Positions 50,505-60,721 of a DNA stretch of 64,000 nt are shown here, one piece after another. Numbering within the stretch: position 1 is the stretch's first letter; each line of letters opens with the position of its first letter. The stretch spans positions 120,571 to 184,570 of the forward strand of contig NZ_JAHHUL010000005.1 of assembly GCF_019008365.1 (NCBI RefSeq), in the 5' to 3' direction. This DNA comes from Phosphitispora fastidiosa (GTDB lineage Bacteria; Bacillota; Thermincolia; Thermincolales; UBA2595). A program made the position numbers and the translations under genes. The notes under the pieces were generated by a model that was not told where the DNA came from, searched no databases, and worked only from the letters and a program-made list of their open reading frames with translations.

Positions 50505-52065
50505 CTTGAGTAAACATGGGCGTTACCGCCCATGCTCCTCGACGGAACCGTACGTGCCCTATTAAGGCATACGGCTCTTCACATCATATTCATTCATCTA
50601 TAGAATAAGCTTACTTTTATCGTCGGTTCTAATAACGGAAAAGTTTTCAGCAGTCCATTGAAGAATGTATCAAGCGTGTAACTTCTTCTTTGACTTCTTC
50701 TATTAAGCCATTTAAACAACAGCCACTTGACTACATTTTGATAACTTTTCACACCTCTTGTATTATCAGTTACCCCATAATACTGATAGTGCCCCCTAAT
50801 TTCTGGTTAATCTTCTTAATCAGTTCACCTACAGGCATTACTCGATTATTCCTAATCCATTCTTTCATTGTCTTGACTTTGCTTCGAAATTTCTTCTTAC
50901 TCGTCTTAACCTTACAGCGAAAGAATCCTTTCTTACCATCTTCACTACAGTAAAATGTAAATCCTAGAAAGTCAAAAGTTTCGGGTTTCCCTAATCCTCG
51001 CTTTGCTCTGTTTTGCTTGGCAAATCTCCCGAATTCCAATATCTTGGTTTTCTCTAGGGCTAATTCTAGACCAAATTTCTTAAATCTCTCGATTAACCTT
51101 TGATAAAATTCTTCTGCTTCCCATTTGTTTTGAAAACAACATACAAAGTCATCGCAGTACCTGATTAAATACGCTTCGCCTTGACACTACCAATTTATCT
51201 TCATAGCACGATATCCCTAATGGCCTCATATTGTTGCTTCCGTCTTTTGGAATATACACTCTTCTTATAGGTTCTGGCTTATAGCTTCCGTTTTTCATTC
51301 GTTTTACCAAATGTTCTACGTTGGCTTTTAGGTTGACAGAATAATCTTCCTTTGCCACTCCATCAATTCCCTTGGCTTTCTTCCCATCAATTCCTTTATG
51401 GCTGGCAATCAGCGTCGTTTCATTGATGTATGCGGCGAGGTTTTGAACCTTTCCATCCAACCTAGCCTTTTCTATGTTGAATTGTATTCCAAGTAACTCG
51501 TTAATAATGTTCTTCAGCTCTCCTGTCTGCACCATCTCACGTTTACTTGAAGCTATGTTGTGCTAACCCCTTCCCTCCATCTGCTTTCACAGACTTCTGC
51601 GGTACTATGGGTTAGTCGGATTTCCTATAATGCTTTTGCTTATCTTGCTCGTTTCCTTACTTGACTTCGCATACTGCTTCTCAGACATTATAGGACCTCA
51701 GCTGTTCTATTAGCATACTTATCATCAAACTCGCCAAGCCCTCAGACCCCGGAAGAGTCATGCAATTCTCACCATTACGATTTGCATAATCTTGTCTGCT
51801 ACCACGATAATGGCATCGACCTCTTCGTTTAGATAATAATTTCGTGGCTCAATAGCTTCACTTTCGTTTCGGCTCGTTTGCTCCCCGCCCTACGCTTAAA
51901 CCTAATGTTACCATTTCGGCTCCAAGGACTAGGTACAGGCTACTGGTTAGGTATTACCTGATAGGATTTCCCTACTATATGTTAATAACTTACTAATGAA
52001 AACAGAATTACTTCCATTTTCAAGAGAAAACATCACGCCTTAGCGTGCTGCTTCGCAGCTCGCAC
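50505..52065 (-). mobile_element. Group II intron, internally deleted
   Basis: The 5' end is GTGCGAGCTG (52065). Domain V (50545-50577) reads GAGCCGTATGCC-TTAA-TAGGGCACGTACGGTTC, close to the family consensus. Domain VI is GAGGAGCATGGGCG-GTAA-CGCCCATG before the 3' end near 50505. Between lies a structured domain I-III region (51540-52065, with GGGTCTGAGGGCTTGGCGAG) and a broken reverse-transcriptase ORF. At ~1.56 kb it is several hundred bases shorter than intact elements with a full ORF. The RNA core looks complete, so splicing or mobilisation in trans cannot be excluded. Confidence 0.8.
50770..51535 (-). pseudogene. Group II intron reverse transcriptase/maturase, internal deletion and frameshift
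   Basis: The N-terminal part (51149-51535) has GIDGVAKEDYSVNLKANVEHL and PIRRVYIPKDGSNNMRPLGI. After EDKLVV the central RT palm is missing, and a piece in another frame resumes at AYLIRYCDDFVCCFQ (active-site YCDD, ~51110-51160), followed by the maturase X region (50770-51039: ETFDFLGFTFY). About 100 residues are lost. No intact RT can be made. Confidence 0.8.
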
Positions 52066-52418
52066 TATCGGCTAATTATACTATAAAATTTTCCATTTAA
52101 CTACCTAAGATTGACTATTCTTGCCACCGAACTTAATTCTTTGTCCTCAATAAGTTCACTGACAATAGCAAAACTTTCTTCAATTACTCCTGCGACTATA
52201 CCGACACCCTATATGTTAGGATAGTTGTTGTGTAGATGATTGCTCATGAAATCTATGTTTGTCTGCAAAGAGAGCATTTTTTACATCCTAAATCATATAC
52301 TCTAATTCTTTCAGATATGATAATTATACCATATTTTTTGAAAAAACGGCAAAGATATATAATACCTGGTATACAGCAAAAAAACCTGTAATCACGTAGA
52401 TTACAAGGTTTGTTTTCT

Positions 52419-52466
52419 TTGGTGGAGACAAGCGGGATCGAACCGCTGACCTCTTGAATGCCATTC
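52419..52466 (-). tRNA. tRNA-Ala(GGC) 3'-half fragment, copy C
   Basis: Minus strand from the anticodon loop (GAATGGCATTCAAG) through the T-arm to TGTCTCCACCA. The match ends at the anticodon stem and unrelated sequence follows. A hairpin AACCTGTAATC/GATTACAAGGTTT (~52382-52410) follows as in copies A and B. The stretch 52467-52889 contains no gene that I can see. Confidence 0.55.
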
Positions 52467-52889
52467 AGAACAGGAGGTTCTCATCCGGTCCACCTTTTTA
52501 GATTTAATCCGCAAAATGCTGAATTATCAGGGCTCCCCGGCCTGGTGTATATTATTCTGTCCATGTAATATGATGCTTTCCGAAAGATTCCGTGAACAGA
52601 ATGTGAACTAGTGGTGATCAATATTTCGAGGTTTAGGGTAAGATATCCTAGACCTCAAATCTCATGTTACCCTACATTGATGAACTACTATAAGCAAAGG
52701 GCATATTTAGTTTGTAAAAATGACTAAAATTTTCATTAAAAGAAAATAACTATTCATAATTTAATCATCAAGAGTATAATTAAGACTTCGACCTGACCCC
52801 GGTTGATAATCCGATCTCTGGGGGAGTCGTCAGATAATATGAGGGTCCCCCTAAAAGCATACCAGTCTTAATGAGAAAAATCGAACCCC

Positions 52890-53782
52890 TTAAATGGCCT
52901 GAGCCATTGCCGCAGAAGCAAACTCAGCCGGTGTCATGTTTGTTAGTCCACTATGTGGTCTGAATAAATTATAGTCATTTCTCCACTTTTCTATCTTGTT
53001 TCTGGCGTGTTCCAGAGACATGAACCAGTTTACATTTAGACATTCATCCCTTAGGCTGCCGTTGAAGGACTCAATATGAGCATTATCCGTCGGTTTCCCT
53101 GGCCTGGATTATTCGAGCTGGACATGATTTAGATAGGCCCAGGCATCAAGTGATCGTGAAATGAACTCAGGCCCGTTATCAACTTTTATCTTCTTCGGCA
53201 AGCCCGTCTTTTGAGCCAGGTTACTTAAGGTATTAGCGACGTACTCTCCTTTTATAGACTTGTCCACATAAATGGCCAAACACTCTCTGCTAAAGGTGTC
53301 GATCATCGTTAATGCTCGAAATTTCTTCCCGTCAAAAAGCTGGTCAGAAACAAAATCCATAGCCCAGCATTCATTAACTGCTGTAGCTAAAGCCTTGTCC
53401 GGCACCCTGGGTGCGCTAATTTTTTTTCTTGGACTTATTTCTTAAATTGAGACCTTCTTCTTTATAGATGCGATAGACCCTTTTATGGTTAATTTTCTCA
53501 CGCAGTAAAAGAATATGTATACGCTTAGAACCGAACCCGGCTTGCAGCTATTTCCTTGATTCTCATACGTAAAAACGCCTGCTCATCCTTTATCGGCCTT
53601 CTGCGATAACCGGCTCTGTTGATTTTTAGCACCCTACAGGCCCGACGTTCACTAACCTCAAATGCACTTTGAAGATAGACAACAATGTCCCTCTTGGCGG
53701 CAGGCTTTAAAACTTTTTTGACAGGACATCCTTGAGCATTATTTTTGTAGAACGCCATTTTAAATTCCTGAGAATCGCCCAA
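52890..53782 (-). pseudogene. IS3-family transposase (OrfB) remnant
   Basis: Pieces in order: HTH/N-terminal part (53525-53782; AKRDIVVYLQSAFEVSERRACRVLKINRAGY), a middle part in another frame (NHKRVYRIYKEEGLNLR), the DDE core (53109-53405; WAMDFVSDQLFDGKKFRALTMIDTFSREC, KVDNGPEF) and, after a TAA stop, the C-terminal part RPGKPTDNAHIESFNGSLRDECL with the catalytic Glu, ending at 52890. At least one frameshift (~53460-53525) and one stop (~53109) make it inactive. OrfA is not found. Confidence 0.8.
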
Positions 53783-53859
53783 TTGACTGCAAATTAATTT
53801 CTGTTTCCCTTACCCATATCTGATTTGTCTATGCCGTAGATTACGGCATTTTTTTGTCT
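53745..53859. repeat. 115-bp repeat, copy 1
   Basis: Identical by eye to 61961-62075, same orientation. It includes the start of the IS3-like frame (MGDSQEFKMAFY) and the hairpin TGCCGTA-GA-TTACGGCA with a following T7 run. The two copies lie about 8.2 kb apart and bracket the transposon-rich segment. Confidence 0.85.
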
Positions 53860-54031
53860 GTTATTTCTTGACCTTTATGTACATAGTCACTTATAGTTAT
53901 CCATGTAAATAAAAAGAGAAAGAGCCTCTCCTTTGCACAGTCAGACTCTTTCTCATATCCGTCCATGTCCCTGATACTTAGTATTCAGGGTACATGGATT
54001 AACCATACGACAGAGGTACGAAACCCCTGAG

Positions 54032-54634
54032 GTGAGGTATAATATTATGATAAGAGTTTTTGAACTGTTCTGCAAGTTAAATGTGATAAATCTTTCCGCT
54101 GAGGATCTTTTTCTTCAATCCATGGCCAAAGTCCATCTACATGACCACAAATGCCCTTTTTGTTTAGCGGAACATCCCGATTGGAAAAAACATGCTGTTT
54201 ATGAGCGCTACCTAATTTCTTTTGAAAGTGGCCGTAATATCTCATTCCTGATTACTATTGTCAGATACAAATGTTCGTCCTGCGGGCACACCCATGCGAT
54301 ACTTCCGGAATTTATTATCCCGTATCAATCCTACAGCCTCCTTTTCATTCTTTCAGTCATGAGGAATTATTATATCGGTTCTCTTACTGTAGCGGACATC
54401 TGTGAAAAATATGATATTGCCGTTTCTACTCTATACTCATGGAAAGAACTTTTTCTCAGGCACAAGAAGGTCTGGCTTGGTCTCCTTGATGATGCCTGCA
54501 CATCATCTCTTCAGTTTCTGGATTGCCTCTTTAGAAACCATCTGCGTACCCTCAAAGAGTTTTTTATCATGGCAGGTGTTTCCTTCCTCCAAAGCCCATC
54601 CCATATAAAAAAGGCATATTTCACCCCGACATGA
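54032..54634 (+). CDS. DUF6431-type transposon-associated protein
   Basis: 200 residues with a zinc-binding N-terminal part (HDHKCPFCLAEHPDW and RYKCSSCGHTHAILPEFIIPYQSYSL; CxxC...CxxC) and an HTH-like region (GSLTVADICEKYDIAVSTLYSWKELF). The CxxC plus ALLP...PYxxYS pattern recurs in the protein at 57832-58371 (PICGNPELK, RCLGCRQIHHELPDMLVPYKRYS). Both are followed by a Mu-type transposase gene, so this is probably an accessory protein of the same transposon family. ATG 54032 or 54047 could be the start. Confidence 0.68.
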   Translation: MRYNIMIRVFELFCKLNVINLSAEDLFLQSMAKVHLHDHKCPFCLAEHPDWKKHAVYERYLISFESGRNISFLITIVRYKCSSCGHTHAILPEFIIPYQSYSLLFILSVMRNYYIGSLTVADICEKYDIAVSTLYSWKELFLRHKKVWLGLLDDACTSSLQFLDCLFRNHLRTLKEFFIMAGVSFLQSPSHIKKAYFTPT

Positions 54635-54728
54635 TCCTTCTGCATTTTTGCATTCCATTATTCACATAACAGCGGAATTCATTTCCATTCCTGCCCCTGT
54701 TATGATGTCGGAGGAGGTGATTTATGTC

Positions 54729-55208
54729 GTGAACGATACTTTTAACGACAAATCTTACAACGAAGCCGTGAAAATCGCCCATCTGCGCTTTGCAGTCATA
54801 GCTCCTGTCATCCAGGGGCTGTTTACTGAACCCACCAAAACGGCCTACTACAAAAAGGTGGTAGAAAAACCACTAAAAATTCCGGATGGTAAGGAAGTGT
54901 TTTTTAACTATAACACGTTTGAAAAATGGGAGGCCCGCTATAAAAGGAACGGGATGGACGGGCTCATGCCGAAGCGTCGCTCCGATGCAGGAGTATCCCG
55001 TGCCCTTCCAGATACTGCCATAGCTGAGATATTCCGACTGAAGCAGCAGTTCTCGCGCATTAATGCAACTCTCATTTATTCAAAACTTATTGCCGACGGC
55101 TTTATTAAACAGTCTGAAGTATCCCTCTCTGCCGTTCAACGATTCATTAAGAAGAACGACCTCTCGTATACATCTGCATCTACAATAAAGGTTACGCCCC
55201 TTATCTAG
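54729..55208 (+). pseudogene. 5' part of a Mu/IS481-type DDE transposase
   Basis: From GTG 54729 (GGAGGAGGTG upstream) the frame reads NDTFNDKSYNEAVKIAHLRFAVIAPVIQGLF, a helix-turn-helix part (FFNYNTFEKWEARYKRNGMDGLMPKRRSDAG) and INATLIYSKLIADG. This is equivalent to residues 1-150 of the transposase at 58421-59767 (DQYKKHGFDGLRPKGKG). The catalytic core is missing because the IS110 copy begins at the point of truncation. Confidence 0.68.
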
Positions 55209-55209
55209 G

Positions 55210-56298
55210 TCAAACAGCACATAGAATCGATAGGGAAGCTGTTCCGCAGTAACTTCCCCAAGGTAAACTACTGTTGATAGTTGTCTTGCCTTTGTGTTTA
55301 CCAGAGCTATTTTCTTTTAAGCTTAGACCAGCCAGTTTCTGTATCTGCTTCGGATGCTCAAATCTACTAATATCACCAACTTCTGCTATGAAACCTGCCG
55401 CTGTAACTAGGCCAATACCCTTTATTTTAAGCATTTCGAGCATTCCTGGTATTTGATACGCAAGTTGCTCAATCATAAGCATTGTCCGCTCGTACTGCCG
55501 CATTCTCATTTCGTAGTCTTCAATCAATATTGCAAGGTCATTCTCTGCAGCAACCAGCCCTTCTCTCACTCCAACTGATGTCCTGGCAGCCTCTATCAGC
55601 GCAATTGCTCGCTTCCTTCCTACTGCTCTCAGCTTATCTTGCTTCCACCTGGCTATAATGCCTTCTATACCTTTTTCAATTAGCTTGGCAGGTGTTGAGA
55701 ACTCTTTTAATATTATCAATGAGGCTTTTCCTTCCCAGTCACCAAATACTCTGTTAAATTCAGGGAAGTATATACTAATCCACCGCTTTACGCGGTTTCT
55801 TATTACGTTTAGTTGCTTCACTATCTGCCAGCGTGTTTCCATGGCCGTCCTTAATTCGCTATATATTCCTTCCGGTATATAGGGCTCCATGTATCGGCCA
55901 TCTTTTACAAGCATCGCTATGGTCTTTGGGTCTTTACGATCATTCTTGGTTGGACTATTGTCATCCAGTTCTTTACTCCGCTTTACATGAAACGGATTCA
56001 CCAGTACTATTTTCATTCCGTGATCCTTAAGATACGGAGCAATGTTGAACCAATAATGACCCGTCGGTTCCATGCCGACCATTACTTTATGTTTGTTGTT
56101 CTTGTCTTTGATTTCCTCGGCCCATGAGACGAATTCTTTAAATCCCTCGGCATCGTTACTGAATTTGATCACCTTAGCCAATTCAATTCCTCTCTGGTCA
56201 AAAGCTCTTGCATAATGTGTTTCGCTGGCAATATCCACGCCGACAATTAAAGTTCCTTCTGTGACTTGCAGAATCTTTTCATTTTGGTTATACTTCAT
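55210..56298 (-). mobile_element. IS110-family transposase, 3' end damaged
   Basis: 362 residues. N-terminal DEDD domain: TLIVGVDIASETHYARAFD, VMVGMEPTGHYWF, KNDRKDPKTIAMLVKDGRY. C-terminal Tnp_20 domain: LEMLKIKGIGLVTAAGFIAEVGDISRFEHPKQIQKLAGLSLKENSSGKHKGKTTI. After GKTTI the expected GRKRLR segment is replaced by SSLPWGSYCGTASLS in the wrong frame, indicating a frameshift close to the end. IS110 elements use a bridge RNA encoded in their flanks (56300-56400 here may be that non-coding end). It truncates the transposase gene at 54729. Confidence 0.82.
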
Positions 56299-56444
56299 GT
56301 TGAGTACCTCCTCTGTTATTTAAGGGTCGCTTCGCGAAAGCTGACACCTCGTATGTTAACAGGAGGTACTCTTTTTTTCAAATCTCATTTTATTTCATTA
56401 CAGGAATGCTCCTAATATTTCTACTTTTCCAATGTATCATAGAA

Positions 56445-56915
56445 TTATTTACATCTTGAAGAATAAACGATACCTTTATTTAACTTGCGTTTTTTATTTG
56501 TTATTGGTTCTTCGAAAATCGTAAATTCGTTAAGAATCAAACACCCAATTAGAGTATCTTCTTTAAAAACTATATTTGGAAATGTTTTGGTTAACATATC
56601 TAAAAACTCTTTTAATAAGTATGCATTTAGATCATTCTGTGGACTAGATTCTTGTTTTTTTAGACCATTCTGTAATCCATATTCCTCCAAGGCCTCTTTT
56701 ACTGTGCATCTTTTAGCTTCATATAGAGTTCCTTCGGCGAAGTCCCAATCCGACTGCCCTAATCTAATTATGTCACTATAATTAATTTTATCTAGATCTG
56801 GAAGCCAATAAGGTGTGAAATAATTCGCAGATTTCATATCATTTTCTTTAAGATTTGTAAGCCATATAAAGTTAGTTATAGGAACATATGCTGCAATATA
56901 ATTATCATTTAACAT
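56445..56915 (-). CDS. Unknown soluble protein
   Basis: 156 residues from ATG 56915, supported by GGGGGAAAAG seven bases upstream; the longer frame back to 57020 lacks an RBS. The sequence begins LNDNYIAAYVPITNFIWLTN and contains YFTPYWLPDLDKINYSDI and VKEALEEYGLQNGLKKQ. I recognise no domain. It lies between an IS110 copy and a transposon end, so it may be cargo. Confidence 0.5.
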   Translation of the reverse strand: MLNDNYIAAYVPITNFIWLTNLKENDMKSANYFTPYWLPDLDKINYSDIIRLGQSDWDFAEGTLYEAKRCTVKEALEEYGLQNGLKKQESSPQNDLNAYLLKEFLDMLTKTFPNIVFKEDTLIGCLILNEFTIFEEPITNKKRKLNKGIVYSSRCK

Positions 56916-57074
56916 GGACTTTTCCCCCTTAGAAGTAAATTGTTTAAGCCACTCTAAAGTGGCAATAAGTTGACGGAATTGCCTGACCGGAGGTTGACGA
57001 ATAAATTGACCGTTGTCCACTAGAGGTTAAAAATGTTAATATGACAATAAAACGGAACAACGGGGGAAAAAGAT

Positions 57075-57827
57075 ATGGAAAAGTACAAAAAAGCAGATGA
57101 GAAGATTGCGTCAGGCTATCAATATTTCTCAAGTGACGAAACAGCAAAAGCCTGCGATGTATTGCTTGATGCCTGGGAAGATATCAAAGCCATAATGGCA
57201 GAAGACCAGGTTAGAGACTTAACTGAACTGGAAGAAAAATATCAATGGACCGGGTTTCTGTTCAATTATGTGCAGGACCTTGAGGAGCAGTTACATAATG
57301 CCTGTACTGAAAACGAGCAATACCTGCCAAAGAGAATTAGATACTGTGAGGAATTGCTCAAGGTTTGTGGTGATAAGGACGAGCTGTTAATTGAGAATAC
57401 CCGAAGGGCAATAGCGGAATCACATTATGCGCTTGGCAACGAGCAGGAGTGTAATCGTTTATACAGTAAGTGGCTGACAAGTGACCCTACCTGGGGCTGG
57501 GGGTATATCGGTTGGTCGGACTGTTACCATTATGGGACTAAGAAAATGGCAGCCAACTACGTAAAGGCTGAAGAGATAATCAGTAAAGCCTTAGAAGAAA
57601 AAGATGTAAAAGATAGAGCTGACGTAGTAGATAGAGCGATTGAAATATACGATGTATTGGAAAACAAGCAGAAGGTAGCAGAACTGAAAAAAGAGCTTGT
57701 GGAATTAACAAGAACCGCAAGAAGTAAAGCAGCAGTGAATGTTCCGGTAAATGTGATAAAGATAGGCCGAAATGATCCCTGCCCCTGTGGCAGTGGTAAG
57801 AAATACAAGAAATGCTGCGGTAAGTAA
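57075..57827 (+). CDS. SEC-C motif protein (TPR-like helical body)
   Basis: 250 residues with GGGGGAAAAAG upstream of ATG 57075. A helical, TPR-like body ([59 protein letters not shown]) ends with the SEC-C zinc motif [23 protein letters not shown] motifs bind zinc and often mediate binding to nucleic acid or SecB-like partners; stand-alone TPR plus SEC-C proteins are of unknown role. It is directly upstream of the DUF6431-type gene and inside the proposed transposon, so it is probably cargo or an accessory gene. Confidence 0.82.
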   Translation: MEKYKKADEKIASGYQYFSSDETAKACDVLLDAWEDIKAIMAEDQVRDLTELEEKYQWTGFLFNYVQDLEEQLHNACTENEQYLPKRIRYCEELLKVCGDKDELLIENTRRAIAESHYALGNEQECNRLYSKWLTSDPTWGWGYIGWSDCYHYGTKKMAANYVKAEEIISKALEEKDVKDRADVVDRAIEIYDVLENKQKVAELKKELVELTRTARSKAAVNVPVNVIKIGRNDPCPCGSGKKYKKCCGK

Positions 57828-57831
57828 GCTT

Positions 57832-58371
57832 ATGATAAGCATCGCAAAGTACCGGTTGATTTGGGATAAGGATAGCAGCAATAAATATTACGTTAAAAGC
57901 GAAGAAATTAGCATTTGCCCTATATGTGGAAATCCAGAACTTAAGGTAATCGGCAGTAGAAATCGCGGTGCCTTAAAGGGTGACGGAGAAGCAATAATCC
58001 TGGTAATACGTCGGCTTAGATGTTTGGGTTGCAGGCAGATACATCATGAACTGCCGGACATGTTAGTGCCCTACAAAAGATATTCCAGCGGGGTTATTGA
58101 AGCAATCGTTAATGATGTAAGCGATGAAGTTTCCTGTGAAAACAGCAGCATATACCGGATAAAACGTTGGTTTCGGGAAATTTCAGGATACATTGCAGGC
58201 TGCCTCGGTTCAGTAGCTGCCCAACGTGGTCTGGATACTGTAAAAAGCGGTCCGGTTTTCCAAAGAATAAAAGCCTATGTAGGCGAAGAAGTGAGTTGGC
58301 TGGCCAGAGCTGTCCGAACACTGGTAAATACAAATAATTGGGTACATACCCGTTCTGCATTTATGTCCTAA
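57832..58371 (+). CDS. DUF6431-type transposon-associated protein (second copy)
   Basis: 179 residues from ATG 57832, four bases after the SEC-C gene stop. N-terminal CPICGNPELKVIGSRNRG and RRLRCLGCRQIHHELPDMLVPYKRYSSGVIE give the zinc-binding pair and the conserved ELP...PYKRY segment; a short HTH-like region follows (SSIYRIKRWFREI). It is 49 bases upstream of the transposase gene. It resembles the protein at 54032-54634, which also precedes a transposase. Probably part of the transposition machinery or a regulator of it. Confidence 0.72.
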   Translation: MISIAKYRLIWDKDSSNKYYVKSEEISICPICGNPELKVIGSRNRGALKGDGEAIILVIRRLRCLGCRQIHHELPDMLVPYKRYSSGVIEAIVNDVSDEVSCENSSIYRIKRWFREISGYIAGCLGSVAAQRGLDTVKSGPVFQRIKAYVGEEVSWLARAVRTLVNTNNWVHTRSAFMS

Positions 58372-58420
58372 TATTCCTGTAATACACTCATGCTGAAACC
58401 AGAAAAAGGAGGAGTTCAGC

Positions 58421-59767
58421 ATGAAGGATCATAAAAAGGCAGATGAGATCGCAGTAGAACGGGTGCAACTACTGACGTCCATCCTGGCAGCAGGAACGGA
58501 TACCGGGAAAATCAGAGAGACCAAAGCCCAAATCTGCCAACAGTACGGCATTTCCGAAAGAACCTTGCGCCGGTATCTGGATCAGTACAAGAAACATGGC
58601 TTCGATGGGCTAAGACCTAAGGGAAAGGGACAGAAGAACACCCCAGCTGCTATCCCGGAAGATGTAATGGAACAGGCAGTTCTACTGCGCAGGGAAGTCC
58701 CCGGTCGTAGTGTTTCGCAAATCATCCGCATCCTGGAGTGGGAAGGTCTGGTTGCTCCAGGGCAACTGAAGCGCAGTACCCTGCAGGAAAAACTCTCCGC
58801 CCTTGGCTACAGCACCAGGCATATGAAAATGTACGCCGGTGGTGGTATAGCAGCCCGGAGATATCAGCATAGATACCGGAATCAGCTATGGCACTCTGAC
58901 ATTAAGTATGGCCCTTATCTGCCTATTGGTCCAGATGGAGCTCTGAAGCAAGTATTCTTGGTTGTGTTCATCGATGATGCCACTCGTTTTGTACTCCATA
59001 GCCAGTTTTATCCTACCCTGGACCAGGTTATCATCGAAGATGCCTTTAGGCAGGCCATTCAGAAATATGCTATCCCAGAAACAGTTTTCTTTGATAATGG
59101 CGAGCAGTATCGAACCAAGTGGATGAACAGGGCCTGCGCTAAAATGGGCATCAGACTGCTTTACGCCAAGCCCTACTCTCCAGAGTCAACCGGGAAAATT
59201 GAACGTTTTAACAGGGTGGTTGATTCTTTCCTGAGTGAGGCTGCCCTAGAAAAACCAAAGAGCTTGGACGCACTAAACACCCTGTTCTGGGTTTGGCTGG
59301 AGGAGTGCTACCAGCATAAACCCCACTCGGCTCTTGCAAACAATATGAGTCCTGAAACAGCCTACCGTAGTGATAGTAAAGCCGTGAAATATATTGATCC
59401 CGAGGTGCTTAAAAACGCCTTCCTCCACTGCGAGGCAAGAAAGGTGGACAAAGCCGGTTGTATCAGTTTCGAAGGAAGAAAATATGAAGTCGGCGCTTCC
59501 TTCATTGGCTGTAAAGTGGAGGTGATTTACGACCCCGCTGACACCAGCGAATTGACCATTGAATATCCAGGTCATACTCCCTGGCAGGCCCGCGAGCTGG
59601 TTATTGGAGAACGCACCGGGCCAAGACCCAAACTTCCTGAACATCTTGCACCAATGAAGGCTGAGACTTCAAGACTGCTGCAGGGTGCTACCAAAAAGCA
59701 TGGTGAACGCAGAACCCGCCAGCTTCCCGCTGTGAGCTACAGAAACGTGGGAAAGGCTGGTGAGTAG
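58421..59767 (+). CDS. DDE-type (rve) transposase of a Mu/Tn552-like element
   Basis: 448 residues. Two N-terminal HTH domains (QYGISERTLRRYLDQYKKHGFDGLRPKGKG and PGRSVSQIIRILEWEGLVAPG) are followed by the catalytic core: LWHSDIKYGPYLP (first Asp), VFLVVFIDDATRFVLHSQFYP, ETVFFDNGEQY (second Asp) and SPESTGKIERFNRVVDSFLSEA (Glu). A C-terminal Mu-type beta domain follows (KVDKAGCISFEGRKYEVGASFIGCKVEVIYDP). A GGAGG RBS precedes ATG 58421. The next gene overlaps by eight bases and encodes its ATPase partner, as in TniA/TniB or MuA/MuB pairs. It appears intact. Confidence 0.88.
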   Translation: MKDHKKADEIAVERVQLLTSILAAGTDTGKIRETKAQICQQYGISERTLRRYLDQYKKHGFDGLRPKGKGQKNTPAAIPEDVMEQAVLLRREVPGRSVSQIIRILEWEGLVAPGQLKRSTLQEKLSALGYSTRHMKMYAGGGIAARRYQHRYRNQLWHSDIKYGPYLPIGPDGALKQVFLVVFIDDATRFVLHSQFYPTLDQVIIEDAFRQAIQKYAIPETVFFDNGEQYRTKWMNRACAKMGIRLLYAKPYSPESTGKIERFNRVVDSFLSEAALEKPKSLDALNTLFWVWLEECYQHKPHSALANNMSPETAYRSDSKAVKYIDPEVLKNAFLHCEARKVDKAGCISFEGRKYEVGASFIGCKVEVIYDPADTSELTIEYPGHTPWQARELVIGERTGPRPKLPEHLAPMKAETSRLLQGATKKHGERRTRQLPAVSYRNVGKAGE

Positions 59768-60580
59768 CATGTATGAAAGCTTTTACAGCCTCACCAAAAC
59801 CCCTTTTGCCAGAGATATTCCCACTGCAGAACTGTACAATAGTGTCATGGTGGAAGAAGCCCTAGGCAGACTAAGCTATGCGGCGGAACGCCAACTATTT
59901 GCCGTTGTGACGGGTGAATGTGGCATCGGTAAAACAACCACCATACGCCGCCTCAAAGATATGCTTGATCCAGGCAAATACTTGGTCTTGTACCTGGCAG
60001 ACTCCAAGCTCACCCCACGTCATTTCTACAAGGGTCTGTTAGAGCAACTGGGTTGTGAATCCAAGTTCTACCGTGGAGATGCCAAACGGCAATTACACCG
60101 GGAGATTGAGCTTATGAAGGGCATTCACCGTCTGGAGCCGGTGGTAATTGTAGATGAAGCGCATTTGCTGGACCGGGAAATGCTTGAAGAAGTCAGGTTC
60201 CTACTAAACTTCAAGATGGATGCCCAAAGTCCAATGGCATTAATTCTGGTTGGTCAGAATGAACTCTGGGAACGGTTCCAACTGCAGTCTTATGCCGCCA
60301 TACGGCAGAGAATTGATCTGCAGTGCAAGCTTCAGCATCTGGATCGTGCTCAGGTCGGAGCCTATGTCAGCCGCCATTTGAATTACGCAGGCGCTGATCA
60401 CGATATTTTCTCTGACATTCACAGACAGTTCTCTGGATGTGGTTTTTCAGTATTCAAGCGGTTCAGCCCGACTTATCAACAAACTCTGTACCCATTGCCT
60501 GCTCTATGGCTCGCAGAATGGCAAAAGAATCATCGATGACCATATTGTGAAACTGGTCATTCAGGGAGAGCTTTCTTAGC
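59760..60580 (+). CDS. ExeA/TniB-like AAA ATPase of the transposon, frameshifted near the C-terminus
   Basis: The first ~225 residues are a complete AAA+ core: YESFYSLTKTPFARDIPTAELY, Walker A GECGIGKTTTIRRL (~residue 52), Walker B VVIVDEAHLLDREMLEEVRFLLN (~128) and sensor ALILVGQNELWERF. At the TTTTT at ~60440 the frame breaks. The original frame ends at 60539, while the natural continuation SSGSARLINKLCTHCLLYGSQNGKRIIDDHIVKLV runs in the next frame to 60580. ATPases of this family bind transposase and choose targets. With the C-terminal part out of frame the element may be immobile, unless the shift is an error or programmed. Confidence 0.8.
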
Positions 60581-60601
60581 TCTCCCGATTCCGGGCCTGA
60601 T

Positions 60602-60654
60602 TGGACACTTTTTCCGTCAGTTTATGGACAGCATAAGCCGTCTTTTGCTGGACA
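60602..60654. repeat. Probable right end of the transposon: spaced TGGACA motifs
   Basis: TGGACA occurs at 60602, 60625 and 60649 (spacing 23 and 24), just after the ATPase gene. An inverted TGTCCA lies at 57014-57019, upstream of the SEC-C gene. This suggests an element of ~3.6 kb (57014-60654) with transposase-binding repeats at its end. No target-site duplication was established. Confidence 0.45.
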
Positions 60655-60721
60655 CCTTGGGTTAGCAGCAACAGTAAATTTCATCTTATTTCAAGTTACA
60701 ATCTCATAGATATACTGTTTG

